DNA of 64,000 bases from Flavilitoribacter nigricans DSM 23189 = NBRC 102662 (GCF_002646595.1 NZ_PDUD01000024.1:124001-188000), one strand, 5' to 3'. Counted from the stretch's first letter, positions 26,529 to 36,137 are shown. The notes: generated by a model not told the origin, from the letters alone. Program-made: numbers and translations.

Positions 26529-27098
26529 ATGGGGAAAGTGATCATTCACCTGCACATGTCACTGGATCAGGTCGTTTCCGATCCGGAAAACTGGATGGTG
26601 GAATTCAGTGATGACGTATTGAAAGCAGCTATGGATTATTACGATACGCTGGACACCGTGATCTTTGGCAGTAACACCTATCCCGGTCTGGCGGAATACT
26701 GGCAGACAGCGGGGCAGCACACCACTTTTACCGTTGAACAGGATTTTGCCGTTCGGATCAACGAGATCCCCAAACGTGTACTCTCCCGTTCCGCGCCGGA
26801 ACTGAACTGGCAAAATTCTACCTGGCTGGAATTCAGGGATACTTCTTCTTTTTTGGAAGAGATCGGCGCCCTGAAGGCCGACTGCCGGCGGAACATTTCC
26901 GTGGAAAGCGGCCTTGGTGTCTGGAAACTATTCCTGGATCTGGATCTTTTCGACGAATTGCTGCTCTATATACATCCGGTACTCGCAGTGCACGGAGAAA
27001 CTTTTTTTGAAAACATATGCAATAAAATTCAACTACATTTGGAAAATACCCGGACCTTTAAAAACGGAATTGTAGAATTACATTATACCAGAATCTAA
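26529..27098 (+). CDS. Dihydrofolate-reductase-like (RibD C-terminal type) protein
   Basis: 189 residues. GKVIIHLHMSLDQVVSDPENWM matches the first strand and substrate loop of this fold; FGSNTYPGLAEYWQ and SVESGLGVWKLFLDLDLFDE are the usual middle and late motifs. Related proteins use NADPH to reduce pteridine- or pyrimidine-like compounds, but many are of unknown role. It is 7 bp upstream of the DUF1801 gene, so the two form an operon. Confidence 0.87.
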   Translation: MGKVIIHLHMSLDQVVSDPENWMVEFSDDVLKAAMDYYDTLDTVIFGSNTYPGLAEYWQTAGQHTTFTVEQDFAVRINEIPKRVLSRSAPELNWQNSTWLEFRDTSSFLEEIGALKADCRRNISVESGLGVWKLFLDLDLFDELLLYIHPVLAVHGETFFENICNKIQLHLENTRTFKNGIVELHYTRI

Positions 27099-27105
27099 AC
27101 CCACC

Positions 27106-27459
27106 ATGGAAGCAGTAAAAAACGTTGACGCGTACATTAAAAAATTTCCAGCCGATATCCAGGAGCGGTTGCGCGCGATCCGAACGATCATCAAAAATAC
27201 GGCTCCTGATGCCAAAGAAATGATCAGCTACGGAATGCCGGCCTACAAGCTGAACGGAAAACCACTGGTCTATTTTGCCGGATATAAGAACCACATCGGG
27301 TTTTACGCCACTCCGAACGGGCACGCCGCTTTTCAGAAAGAACTCTCAGCTTATAAACAGGGAAAGGGCTCCGTGCAATTTCCGCTCACGGAGCCCCTTC
27401 CTTCGGACCTCATCAAAAAGATCGTGGTCTTTCGAATAAATGACGTTACGAATAAATAG
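27106..27459 (+). CDS. DUF1801 (YdhG-like) protein
   Basis: 117 residues. KNVDAYIKKFPADIQERL, KEMISYGMPAYKLNGKPL, GYKNHIGFYATPNGHAAF and KGSVQFPLTEPLPSDLIKKI are the conserved blocks of DUF1801, a fold related to frataxin-like iron chaperones such as YdhG. No metal site is obvious. It is translated 7 bp after the DHFR-like gene. A perfect 10-bp inverted repeat (27366-27396) lies within the conserved coding block. Confidence 0.87.
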   Translation: MEAVKNVDAYIKKFPADIQERLRAIRTIIKNTAPDAKEMISYGMPAYKLNGKPLVYFAGYKNHIGFYATPNGHAAFQKELSAYKQGKGSVQFPLTEPLPSDLIKKIVVFRINDVTNK

Positions 27460-27500
27460 TAGATGTAGCGCCCGGCAGCAACATCCGAAACCAGGGTGAG

Positions 27501-28547
27501 TTAGAATTTAACGCCCAGGTTTTCGATCTGTCCGCGGCGGTCTCTACCCTGGCGATACAGCATCCAACCGGGGTACTCTTCCGGCAGACGGCTTACCTCG
27601 TCCAATTGCTGCAGTTCTTCTTCGGTAAAAGTGACGTCTACCGCCTGTAGATTATCTTCCAGCTGTTCCATTTTTTTGGCGCCGATGATCACCGTCGTCA
27701 CCGCTTCCTGCTGCAGCAGCCAGCCCAGGGCCAGCCGGGCCACGGAAATCCCTTTAGCCTCCGCCATCGGCCGCATCACATCGAGAATATCGAAGGCACG
27801 TTCCTTATTGACCGGTGGGAAATCGAAGTTCACCCGGCGGGCACCTTCCGGTCCTTCTCCGTCGCGTTTGAATTTGCCGCTGAGTAGTCCCCCGGCCAGC
27901 GGGCTCCAGACCATCAGGCCTACTTTCTGATCTTTCAAAAGTGGAATGACCTCCCGCTCCAGATCGCGGCCGGCAATGGTGTAATAGGCCTGTAGCGATA
28001 CGAATTTAGCCAGGTTACGGTGTTCCGAATAAGCCAGCGCTTTCATAATGTGCCAGGCCGCCAGGTTGCTGCAGCCGATGTAGCGTACTTTCCCGCTACG
28101 TACCAGATCATCCAGCGCGCGCAGGGTTTCTTCCAGCGGAACAAAGGGGTCGAACCCGTGGATCTGATAGAGGTCAATGTAGTCGGTATCCAGGCGGCGC
28201 AGACTATCTTCTACTTGTTGGATAATGTGGCCCCGGCTCAGACCGGTTTGATTGGGCCCTTCACCCATGGTGCCCCTCACTTTAGTGGCGATGACCAGTG
28301 ATTTCCGGTCCAGCCCTAAATTGCGGATGGCTTTACCCGTCATTTCTTCGGATAAACCTTCGGAATAAACGTTAGCTGTGTCGATAAAATTAATGCCGGC
28401 ATCTACCGATCGCTTTACCAGTTCATCTACCGGCTTTTGATCCAGTTCACCGATGGCGGTCCAAAATCCGCGACCACCGAAAGTCATGGTGCCCAGGCAT
28501 AGTTCGGAAACCAGCAGGCCCGTGTTTCCCAGAATATTGTATTTCAT
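27501..28547 (-). CDS. Aldo/keto reductase
   Basis: 348 residues, normal for the family. The catalytic Asp-Tyr-Lys-His set can be seen in INFIDTANVYSEG, VIATKVRG and DLYQIHGFDP, and the NADPH site in SLQAYYTIAGRDLEREVIPL and TTVIIGAKKMEQLEDNLQAV. It reduces aldehydes or ketones; the substrate is unknown. A second, separate aldo/keto reductase lies at 57286-58326. Confidence 0.9.
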   Translation of the reverse strand: MKYNILGNTGLLVSELCLGTMTFGGRGFWTAIGELDQKPVDELVKRSVDAGINFIDTANVYSEGLSEEMTGKAIRNLGLDRKSLVIATKVRGTMGEGPNQTGLSRGHIIQQVEDSLRRLDTDYIDLYQIHGFDPFVPLEETLRALDDLVRSGKVRYIGCSNLAAWHIMKALAYSEHRNLAKFVSLQAYYTIAGRDLEREVIPLLKDQKVGLMVWSPLAGGLLSGKFKRDGEGPEGARRVNFDFPPVNKERAFDILDVMRPMAEAKGISVARLALGWLLQQEAVTTVIIGAKKMEQLEDNLQAVDVTFTEEELQQLDEVSRLPEEYPGWMLYRQGRDRRGQIENLGVKF

Positions 28548-28791
28548 GACATTGACTTTTTACCGCCAACATGCTGTGCAGCGCTTTGCGCGATAGTTAT
28601 CATCCGATCATTTCCACCAATTTATGAGTAGCAAGACCGCAACGGTCAGTAAGACCATCCGGCAGGTAATGAATGATGGTACCGGGGCAAGCACTTTCCC
28701 GGTTAAAACTGCACGGAATGTTGACAATGGGTTTTAATACCCGCATAACAAGTCCGGGCGGTCAGAAGTTTTAAATCCCCGCCCTTAGCCA

Positions 28792-31014
28792 TCAGAAACG
28801 GTAGCCGGCGGTCATGGAGAAGTTAAAACGCCCCAATTCCAAATTGTATTCGGTCGTGAAACGCAAGGGGCCAAAGGGTGTCAGGCCACCCAGTTCCAGG
28901 CCCACACCATTGGTCCAGTCGGAAAGGTAGTTGCCGGAGTCCAGTGCCCCCGGGAAAAACCGCCCTTCACTCGATGCGTACCAGAGGGTATTGTAAGTCA
29001 GCCCGATAAAGGTGCTGCGGGTAAGCCGAGTGCGCAACTGGAGTCCCGTACTCGCAAAGGCCGTAACGGGCAATTCCATAAATCGCAGGCCGATGATCTC
29101 GAAGAATTGTTCTTCGTTGGGCAATTCCCGTCCCAGGTACAACTGATTCAGAAAGGCCTGCTGGCGATAGTTCACCGCGCCGGCACCGTTGAGCCAGGAT
29201 AACCACCAGTTCTTCCCGAGGGGAAACACCTTGTGCAGTCGCGCGGTGATCATAATATTATCGGCCAAAGGAATGGTGCCGCCGGTTTCATCGTTCTCCG
29301 TTATGCGCCCACCGAACGTCCACTGGGCACGCAGGGTCGTCAGTGATCCGTCGGTTGGGAAATAAGTTCGATCGTAAGTATCCCGGCTGAGTTTTAGGAA
29401 CATGCCGACCTGTTCGGAATAGGATTCATCGTTCTGCCGGCTGAAGAATTTCAGATTCTGCGAAAGCCGTTCCGCAAACAATCCCGCTTCCATAGACCAA
29501 GTACGGCTGATCCCGGAGATGAAGGATAGTCGGGAGCTGAAATGGTGGAAACTAAACTCGTCTACCAGTCTCCACTCCTCGTATTTCTTTCCAGGGAAAA
29601 AATTGATGCCACCGTGCCACTTCAGACCGATACTCGGAGAAGAACGCGTGTAGACCAGATAATCCAGCAAAAGGGCGGGGTTTTCCGACACCCGGACATC
29701 GGTAGACAGAATTGCTCCCCGAAAACCCAGATTGCGACCGGTCAGATTAAGCAGTAAGCCGGCTTTGTAATCGGTATCGTAATTCACTCCGGTGCGAAAG
29801 TACCAGGCCGGCGCTGCGCTGGCCGAAAACACCAGCCGGTAACCATCGGCAACGGGCTGCAATTCGTAATCCACCAGCTTAAAGAAACCGGAAGCATACA
29901 GGCGACTGATCTCATCACTCAATTGTTCGAGGGTAAATACCCGCGGGATGTGCGCGTGAAACAACTGGTTCAGCGTGCGCCGGGTCATTGCTTCATCGCT
30001 TTTGAAAGCCACTTCCGTTACCATAAAGCTATCCCGCTGCAGATTATGTTCGCACCGCCAACTGGGCATAGGCAATTCTACCCCCAACGAATCCAGTTGG
30101 GCCAGCAAGCCGGGTAAGGCCTTACGAGCCGCTTCCTCACCGCGCAGGATCAGGGAATCCGCTTTATCGTAACTCAGGGTGGAAAAACCTTCCAGATCCG
30201 GCATGATGAGGTAATCAGCCAGTTCGCGCTGCTTCATGGTGGAGGAAGCGGAACCAAAACTGCTCGTCTGATCCAGCACCGTGAGGACGGAGGTGATCTC
30301 ATCTCTTTCGTACAGCGGGCTACCGACATCAACGCCCAGCACAAAATCCGCTCCCATATCGAAAGCGTCCTGCACCGGGAGATTGCGTACGACGAGGCCG
30401 TCTACCAGCAATCTTTCCTCGTACTCTACCGGTTCAAATGCCGATGGGATGGACATACTCGCCCGGATAGCCCGGCGCAACGGGCCGCTGCTAAAAACGA
30501 CGGCTTCTCCGTTTTCCAGATTGGTCGCAACGCAACGGAACGGCAGGCAGAAATTATCGAAATCCGGAGTGCCGTGGGCCGATGCGGTCAAGCCGGCCAG
30601 CAGCGTTTGTATCTTTTTTCCCTGGATCAGTCCCCGGGGAAGTTTCAGTTTACCATCCTGAATAGCAAAGGTCAATTGATAACGATCAGCCCGTGCCTTC
30701 TCCTCGACCGGCAAAAATGCACGTGGGTAGGTGTCGTTGAAATAATCGTTCCAATCCAGGCTGGTCGCAAATTCCCGCAACTCTTCCGGGCTGTAGCCGA
30801 TCGTATACAAACCTCCCACAATGCTCCCCATACTGGTACCCGTCACCAGGTCCGGGTAGATCCCGTTCTCTTCCAGTACTTTGAGGACACCGATATGCGC
30901 CAGCCCCTTGGCCCCGCCGCCGGAAAGAGCGAACCCCAATTTGGGCGGAGTATTTTGCCCGAATGTCAGTATCGCAAAGAAAAGGCTAAACAGAATGGAT
31001 AAATATTTCCTCAT
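28792..31014 (-). CDS. Patatin-like phospholipase with C-terminal outer-membrane barrel (PlpD-like)
   Basis: 740 residues. A signal peptide (YLSILFSLFFAILTFGQ) precedes the patatin domain: oxyanion loop LSGGGAKGLAHIGVL, nucleophile GTSMGS with Ser61 and catalytic Asp205 in LLVDGLVVRN. From about residue 330 there is a POTRA-like region and then BamA/Omp85-type barrel strands ending GLTPFGPLRFTTEYNLEL and FNFSMTAGYRF. This is the layout of type Vd autotransporters, which place a lipase on the outside of the cell. In Bacteroidota it may stay attached. A TAATTTTG element precedes it. Confidence 0.92.
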   Translation of the reverse strand: MRKYLSILFSLFFAILTFGQNTPPKLGFALSGGGAKGLAHIGVLKVLEENGIYPDLVTGTSMGSIVGGLYTIGYSPEELREFATSLDWNDYFNDTYPRAFLPVEEKARADRYQLTFAIQDGKLKLPRGLIQGKKIQTLLAGLTASAHGTPDFDNFCLPFRCVATNLENGEAVVFSSGPLRRAIRASMSIPSAFEPVEYEERLLVDGLVVRNLPVQDAFDMGADFVLGVDVGSPLYERDEITSVLTVLDQTSSFGSASSTMKQRELADYLIMPDLEGFSTLSYDKADSLILRGEEAARKALPGLLAQLDSLGVELPMPSWRCEHNLQRDSFMVTEVAFKSDEAMTRRTLNQLFHAHIPRVFTLEQLSDEISRLYASGFFKLVDYELQPVADGYRLVFSASAAPAWYFRTGVNYDTDYKAGLLLNLTGRNLGFRGAILSTDVRVSENPALLLDYLVYTRSSPSIGLKWHGGINFFPGKKYEEWRLVDEFSFHHFSSRLSFISGISRTWSMEAGLFAERLSQNLKFFSRQNDESYSEQVGMFLKLSRDTYDRTYFPTDGSLTTLRAQWTFGGRITENDETGGTIPLADNIMITARLHKVFPLGKNWWLSWLNGAGAVNYRQQAFLNQLYLGRELPNEEQFFEIIGLRFMELPVTAFASTGLQLRTRLTRSTFIGLTYNTLWYASSEGRFFPGALDSGNYLSDWTNGVGLELGGLTPFGPLRFTTEYNLELGRFNFSMTAGYRF

Positions 31015-31505
31015 AGTTTTTTGGCAATTGAAGATCCAAAATTACGAAACCTTTAAAGGACAGCGCTAAACTGCCGCTAAATTTAGACCCGCTATTTCCC
31101 TAATGGCTACGACCACGATCTGTAGGTAAGCTGTTCTTGAGCTCTCCCATCGAACCATCGCCACACAAGCAACTGAAATTCAATCGCTTACCAGTACCTA
31201 AGCCAGAAGGAAAAATCTACGTTACTCCAAGCTCCGTAAAAGCAAACATACCCGCTGAAAAACAGGTTGTTATAGGTAATTCCTCCTAAGCAGTTCAGGC
31301 CTGGAAATGGCCTACCGCCTAAAAGGATCACAAGCAATTTTAAAGCAGCAGTAGCAACTTCGGATAACCGTCGTACTCCAGCAGGTAGTTTAGCAACTCC
31401 AAGGTCTTTTAAAAGGTTCAATTTATTGGGGCCGTTATTGTACGAAACAGGTACCCGCTGCTTACCCAGATCAAAGAGTCTCAACTTTTATAAAATCAAA
31501 CCAAA
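31015..31505. other. Intergenic region between divergent genes
   Basis: About 490 bp between the patatin gene and the endonuclease-like gene. A 98-codon minus-strand ORF (31188-31484) contains hydrophobic stretches but has no recognisable family, ribosome site or promoter. Apart from the -7 element at 31037-31044 I see nothing definite. Confidence 0.4.
31037..31044 (-). promoter_or_regulatory. -7 element TAATTTTG for the patatin gene
   Basis: An exact TAnnTTTG match on the minus strand, 22 bp before the ATG at 31014. Confidence 0.6.
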
Positions 31506-32555
31506 GTGAAAAAAATCGTCGGATATGTAGGAGCTTTTTCCATTATCGCAACCCTATTACCCTTTATTCCAACCCCGCACTGGTCGATCAGGATATTTGA
31601 TTTTCCGCACGCCCAGGTCAGCCTGCTTACGGCGCTCAGCCTGGTGGGCGTTTTGTATTACTATTCTCTAAAAAGTATCCGGGGATCCGTACTGGCGGCT
31701 CTGCTGTCAGCTGCGCTGCTGTATCAGATCACCCTGATGGTGCCTTATACTTTTCTGGCAAAACCGCAGGTCGTGAAAACCGACGGAGAAGATATTGAGG
31801 GATCACTGAGCGTACTTTCCGCAAATATCTACATGGAAAACCGTCAGTCGGACCGCTTACTGGAAAAAGTAGAAGAATACAATCCGGATATCGTACTGCT
31901 GTTGGAAACCGATCAGTGGTGGGCCGATGCCGTATCTTCCCTTAAGCAGGACTATCCTTATTTCGTAGAAGTACCGATCGATAATACCTACGGTATGCTG
32001 CTCTATTCCCGGCACAAGCTGATCGACCCCGCCGTGGAATATCTGGTAAAAGATGATATTCCATCCATTCATACGGAAATGGAATTAGCGTCCGGTGCGC
32101 GGATCAAACTGTATGCCATTCACCCCGAGCCTCCTACCCCTACCGAAAGCGAGAGCAGTACTCCGCGGGACGGTGAACTCATGATCTGTGGAAAGATGGT
32201 AGTCAAGGATACCCTGCCGGTAGTAGTTATTGGGGATCTCAACGACGTAGCCTGGTCCAGTACGACCCAACTGTTTCAGGAAGTCAGTCAGCTACTGGAC
32301 CCCCGTATCGGCCGGGGTTTCTTCAATACGTTTAACGCCAACTACCCTCTGCTCCGCTGGCCGCTGGACCACGTTTTCCATTCGGAAGATTTCAAGCTGG
32401 TGCGCATGGTGCGGCTGCCGGATATTGGTTCGGACCACTTTCCCATATTTGCTCACATATCTCTGGAACCCGAAGCGGTTTTCCAGCAGGAACCGCCTAA
32501 ACCTACCGCCGAAGACCTGAAAGAAGCGGAAAAGAAGATCGAAGACGTGCAATAA
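31506..32555 (+). CDS. Membrane-anchored endonuclease/exonuclease/phosphatase family protein
   Basis: 349 residues with a GTG start. The first about 85 residues make three spans (VGYVGAFSIIATLLPFIP, VSLLTALSLVGVLYYYSL, SVLAALLSAALLYQITLMV). The EEP domain then shows LSANIYMEN, IVLLLETDQWW, HPEPPTP, VVIGDLNDVAW, LDHVFHSEDF and GSDHFPI, the metal and catalytic residues. The acidic C-terminal tail (EDLKEAEKKIEDVQ) is extra. Such proteins cleave phosphodiesters in DNA, lipids or nucleotides; the domain should be extracytoplasmic, which favours a non-DNA substrate. Confidence 0.88.
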   Translation: MKKIVGYVGAFSIIATLLPFIPTPHWSIRIFDFPHAQVSLLTALSLVGVLYYYSLKSIRGSVLAALLSAALLYQITLMVPYTFLAKPQVVKTDGEDIEGSLSVLSANIYMENRQSDRLLEKVEEYNPDIVLLLETDQWWADAVSSLKQDYPYFVEVPIDNTYGMLLYSRHKLIDPAVEYLVKDDIPSIHTEMELASGARIKLYAIHPEPPTPTESESSTPRDGELMICGKMVVKDTLPVVVIGDLNDVAWSSTTQLFQEVSQLLDPRIGRGFFNTFNANYPLLRWPLDHVFHSEDFKLVRMVRLPDIGSDHFPIFAHISLEPEAVFQQEPPKPTAEDLKEAEKKIEDVQ

Positions 32556-32559
32556 AAAA

Positions 32560-32592
32560 GCAGCCGGAAGATCCGGCTGCCTGCTCCAAAAA
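32560..32592 (-). terminator. Rho-independent terminator for the small secreted protein gene
   Basis: A perfect 9-bp stem (GCAGCCGGA at 32560 with TCCGGCTGC at 32572) and a 3-nt loop. Read on the minus strand the stem is followed by TTTTTT, so it ends the 32616-32948 transcript. It also lies just after the stop of the convergent gene. Confidence 0.85.
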
Positions 32593-32615
32593 TGAGTATT
32601 GAATAAATGAAATGC

Positions 32616-32948
32616 CTATCGGTAGAGCAACCTTTTCACCTCATCGTATTTGGCTTCGGCGATCTCCATAATTTCATCGCAATCTCCGGTAACCGTAAAG
32701 CTGGCTTCGATCCCGGTGCCGGAAGTCCCCAGCTTAAACTTTACCGTAACGGAACATTCGGCATCTTCATCCAGGTCGTTGATGAAGCTGTTCAACGATT
32801 CGTGGAAGTCGCCTTTCGTTTCCAACGAATAAGTGGTTTGTTCCAGGCTCACTTCTTCGGCGGCAAAGTTGCCGGCCGGAGCGGCATTAGCGTAAGTCAT
32901 TACATTCATCGCCAGTGCAAGCAGGAGTAGAGAAATTCTGATTTTCAT
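32616..32948 (-). CDS. Small secreted two-cysteine protein (cassette B, distal copy)
   Basis: 110 residues. A signal peptide (ISLLLLALAMNVMTYANA) precedes a mature part of about 85 residues: an acidic helix-like stretch, two strands starting at AECSVTVKFKLG, then FTVTGDCDEIMEIAEAKYDE. The C-x24-C spacing and the TGD(D)C-E end match the small proteins at 42773-43093 and 37769-38038. I do not recognise a named family. It should be periplasmic or exported with one disulphide. It closes cassette B, separated from the barrel gene by a four-helix-bundle gene. Confidence 0.75.
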   Translation of the reverse strand: MKIRISLLLLALAMNVMTYANAAPAGNFAAEEVSLEQTTYSLETKGDFHESLNSFINDLDEDAECSVTVKFKLGTSGTGIEASFTVTGDCDEIMEIAEAKYDEVKRLLYR

Positions 32949-32997
32949 GGTAAAAGATTTTTAAGTTATAGAAATGAATAATTGCCGAATGGGAATG

Positions 32998-33046
32998 CCG
33001 TGAGAGGTGAGGTGTGAGGAGCGGAGCGTGAGCGATGAGGAATGAA
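32998..33046. repeat. Purine-rich low-complexity stretch
   Basis: A run of near-repeats of GTGAGG and GAGCG on the plus strand, between the small secreted gene and the four-helix-bundle gene. The four-helix-bundle gene and this stretch may have come in together. Confidence 0.5.
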
Positions 33047-33063
33047 TAGTGAGTTTCGTAAGA

Positions 33064-33429
33064 TCAGGAAATCTGCAGGTTCCGGCGATGCGTCGCCATC
33101 ACTTTTAAAATTTCCAGTGCTTCTTCGTAAATGGGTCCCAGATGCTGTTGTTCATGGGGCTGTATGCGCTTTAAGAGATCTAGCCAGAGCAGGGTCTGAT
33201 CGCTGGTTTCCACTACGGCATGCAGCTTCTGGTAACGCTCGGTCCGGGAATTAGCCCGGCAGGCGGCCCTAAAACCGGAGGCTGTAGAGGTTGCACTCAG
33301 GATCAACTGTCGGCCGAGTAGCTGTATTTCTTCACTGGACTGGTCCAGCTTGCTATACCAATCGATGATGGTCAGCGATAGGTTTTCCGTTCTTCGCCGA
33401 AACTTTTCATTGAAGTCAAAAGATGTCAT
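33064..33429 (-). CDS. Four-helix-bundle protein (23S rRNA intervening-sequence/Avd-like)
   Basis: 121 residues. FRRRTENLSLTIIDWYSKL, GRQLILSATSTASGFRAACR and LHAVVETSDQTLLWLDLL fit the TIGR02436 four-helix-bundle family, which includes the proteins encoded in 23S rRNA intervening sequences and the accessory proteins of diversity-generating retroelements. No reverse transcriptase or variable repeat is near. It interrupts the minus-strand gene series of cassette B, 32 bp after the barrel gene. Confidence 0.85.
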   Translation of the reverse strand: MTSFDFNEKFRRRTENLSLTIIDWYSKLDQSSEEIQLLGRQLILSATSTASGFRAACRANSRTERYQKLHAVVETSDQTLLWLDLLKRIQPHEQQHLGPIYEEALEILKVMATHRRNLQIS

Positions 33430-33461
33430 ATACCATACTTTTTATCGTGATCAACCAATTA

Positions 33462-36131
33462 TCAGAACCGAAAGCCCAGACTCAGAATTAGCATTCGGGG
33501 GTTTAACCGCCACTGCTGAAAACTGTACGATTCGCCGTTGAAGTTCTGCAGGTTATACCCACGGGTATTCCATAAATTATACACATTGAAACCCAGTCGA
33601 AAACCGGATCCGAAACGGTATTCCGACCGCAGTCCGCCGAGGTAAAAAATACCGGCAGGCTGTCCCTGGTTTTGCGTGAATACCTGACGCGTACTCAATC
33701 TGAGCAGAAAGTTCGACCCCGGTTTATAGACCAAAAAGTAGTTGAGGTTGGTCCTTTTATTCGGCTTCACCGCGGACGATCCGGACCGGATTTGCTGGTA
33801 AACGCTCCAGCTTTGTTCTCCGCTCAACCCGAAATCCAGGGGTCCGTCAAAGACGGTGGTGTAACTGAGCGTCACCGCCCGGTTGGTCAGTACCACTGCT
33901 TTGGGAAGTCCCTCCGGGTCGATCACAAAGGTCTGATTGATCCCGCCGTAAAGCTGCAGTCCGATACTGGCGGACAAAGCCGGTAAATACTTATCCAGAT
34001 CTCCGTTGAAACTCCAGACGTGGCCCCCATTTATCAGTTGTTTTTGCCGGATCCCGAAGAGCCCGTCGTAAAAGTAGCGATCCTGAAAAGCCCGGGAATT
34101 ATTCGTGTACAATATGTTTGCGGACCATTCCAGGAGCTTGGCATTATTGCTGTGATTGATCGCAAGCACTCCGGAATAACTTAAAAACTGTGTGATCCGG
34201 TCTGTACCCAACAGAATGCTGCGGTAGGATGCCCAGATCGGTCCGGTGATCAGGTGCTCCATTTCCGGCATTTCGGATGCCACGCTGCCGTTCAGTAAAA
34301 TTGCCGTTTTTTTGCTGAGCTGATAGTGTAGCCCCGAGCGCAAGCCGGGATAAAACCCGGTATTCAATTGTATCTCCTCATCCGGCTTTTCCAGGCTGGC
34401 TTTCCGGTATCCCAGTTCCAGCCTGGAGAAAATCCGGGCTTTGCCTAGCTGGGTAGAAAAGGAGCCGATCAACGCCAGGAGATGTTGCCGGTAATCATTT
34501 TGCAAATGTTCCCGAAACTCCAGATCCTGACTCAGCAAGCTATTGGCGGAAGGACTGGCTTCCACCCGGTCGGTTTGTAGGCGGTATTTTAAATTGAGCG
34601 CGTATTTTAGAGGCCCGCTTTTTCCCAACAGACTTGCCAACAGATCGGCATCCTTTACGATATGTTCATACTTTTGGTCAATGTCATTTTGCGGTGCCTG
34701 GCCGCCTGGTGCCTGACGGAAGTAAAAATCCTGCGTCTTCCGGTTGTTCACGTAGGCTCCGTCGAATACCAGCACCTGCTTATTTTTCAATTTGCTCACC
34801 CAGTTCAAACGATGGAGATGGGTGTAAGCCTGATTCTGCAAAAATTGCTGTATCGTATCTTGCTCCGGTAAGAGCACAGTGGTCCCGGCCTGAGCGGCAA
34901 TCTCATTGATCCCGACCCGAAAGTTGTATTTCATATTGGACCGCTCCGCAAGCTGAGCCAGGGCTTCCACATTCCATTCCAGGCCTTCATTTTTTTCGGA
35001 ATAAAAAGAACGATCTTCGTATTCGTACTGATTGCCCAGGTTCAGGTCCCGGTTGTAGCTGTACTGATCCAGGTTCCAGCGATCTTTGAAGCCCAAGCCG
35101 TAAGTACGGATCTTCAGTTTATCCCCGGGATTCAAGATCAGGTTGGTCGCTCCCTGGTAAATGTTCCCATTTTTTATTTCTTCTTTTCTGAGTTCGAACG
35201 GCCGGTAGTTGGGCAGATGCACCAGATAGTCCGCCGGCCGGTAGTATTCGTAGGGAGCGTCCAGGCTAAAACCCTCCTTGAAAAGACTCGACAGGTCCAG
35301 CAGTGATCCGGAAGTGTTCCCGGCATCTCCCACCAGTACGCCTTTGTGCTTTTTGTAGAGACTGAAAAGATTGACCCTCGATTCGTACTTTTCGGGTACA
35401 CCCGCTCCGGCCATACCATCACCGAAAAGCAGTTTTTTCCGGTCTTCTTTTATGGTAATGTTCATGGCCAACTGATCCGATTGTTGCACTTCCTTCAATA
35501 GCTGATTCTCCACGTAGTGATCGATGAACTCGATCTCATCTATTACGTCCGCACTTAAACTCCGGGTACCGATGGTATACTTCTGCCCGAAAAGCTCATC
35601 GTCTTCCAGCAGGACCTTATCCACCATTTTTCCTTTGTAATAGATGGTACCGTCGTCACTTACCGACACGCCGGGCAATTTTCTAACCAGATCTTCTATG
35701 ACCTGTTCCGTGCCATCCGAAAAGAATTCGGACTGGTAGGTGACTGTATCCCCGGTGGTTTTGTAGGGTATCCTCGAATCCGAGATATCGACTGTATTCA
35801 ATTCAAAAGTGGTCGGTTGCAATTCGAAGTCGATCTGCCGGTCGGTTCCCGCAGGGTCAAATTCCACCAGCACGGTATCCGGCTGAAAACCCAGGGAAGA
35901 CGCGACCAGCAAGCCCTTCGGCACCTCCAACATCAGCCGATACTGTCCGGATTGATCAGTGGTAGTGAAGGTAAGTACCTGTTCGCCACTTTCATTCCAC
36001 CAGACCACGCTGGCAAATTCGATCGGCTCCCCGTTTTGATCGCGGACCGATCCGCTTATTTCCTGGCCGTTCACCACTCCTGGAAAACAGAGCATCAATA
36101 CACCGAAAAGAGTTTTTTCCAAAGCGCGCAT
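33462..36131 (-). CDS. TonB-dependent-receptor-like outer-membrane barrel (cassette B)
   Basis: 889 residues from the ATG at 36131 (a second ATG six bases upstream is possible). A signal peptide is followed by a carboxypeptidase-regulatory-like domain (about 25-110; ISGSVRDQNGEPIEFASVVW), a plug-like region (DTVTYQSEFFSDGTEQVIED, LPGVSVSDDGTIYYKGKMVD) and a large barrel. It ends with an aromatic residue (LILSLGFRF), as outer-membrane proteins do. It belongs to the OMP_b-brl_3/TonB-receptor group of Bacteroidota and is a paralogue of 38717-41410. It starts 6 bp after the GLPGLI gene, implying co-translation. No TonB box was identified. Confidence 0.87.
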   Translation of the reverse strand: MRALEKTLFGVLMLCFPGVVNGQEISGSVRDQNGEPIEFASVVWWNESGEQVLTFTTTDQSGQYRLMLEVPKGLLVASSLGFQPDTVLVEFDPAGTDRQIDFELQPTTFELNTVDISDSRIPYKTTGDTVTYQSEFFSDGTEQVIEDLVRKLPGVSVSDDGTIYYKGKMVDKVLLEDDELFGQKYTIGTRSLSADVIDEIEFIDHYVENQLLKEVQQSDQLAMNITIKEDRKKLLFGDGMAGAGVPEKYESRVNLFSLYKKHKGVLVGDAGNTSGSLLDLSSLFKEGFSLDAPYEYYRPADYLVHLPNYRPFELRKEEIKNGNIYQGATNLILNPGDKLKIRTYGLGFKDRWNLDQYSYNRDLNLGNQYEYEDRSFYSEKNEGLEWNVEALAQLAERSNMKYNFRVGINEIAAQAGTTVLLPEQDTIQQFLQNQAYTHLHRLNWVSKLKNKQVLVFDGAYVNNRKTQDFYFRQAPGGQAPQNDIDQKYEHIVKDADLLASLLGKSGPLKYALNLKYRLQTDRVEASPSANSLLSQDLEFREHLQNDYRQHLLALIGSFSTQLGKARIFSRLELGYRKASLEKPDEEIQLNTGFYPGLRSGLHYQLSKKTAILLNGSVASEMPEMEHLITGPIWASYRSILLGTDRITQFLSYSGVLAINHSNNAKLLEWSANILYTNNSRAFQDRYFYDGLFGIRQKQLINGGHVWSFNGDLDKYLPALSASIGLQLYGGINQTFVIDPEGLPKAVVLTNRAVTLSYTTVFDGPLDFGLSGEQSWSVYQQIRSGSSAVKPNKRTNLNYFLVYKPGSNFLLRLSTRQVFTQNQGQPAGIFYLGGLRSEYRFGSGFRLGFNVYNLWNTRGYNLQNFNGESYSFQQWRLNPRMLILSLGFRF

Positions 36132-36137
36132 ATCCAT

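Noticed and set aside
27366-27396. Perfect 10-bp inverted repeat (GGGCTCCGTG/CACGGAGCCC) as a terminator
   Set aside because: It lies inside a conserved coding block of the DUF1801 gene and is not followed by a T-run on the coding strand; probably chance.
31188-31484. 98-codon minus-strand ORF
   Set aside because: No recognisable family, promoter or ribosome site; left as unassigned intergenic sequence.
33064-33429. Diversity-generating retroelement because of the Avd-like protein
   Set aside because: No reverse transcriptase, template repeat or variable repeat is present in the window.
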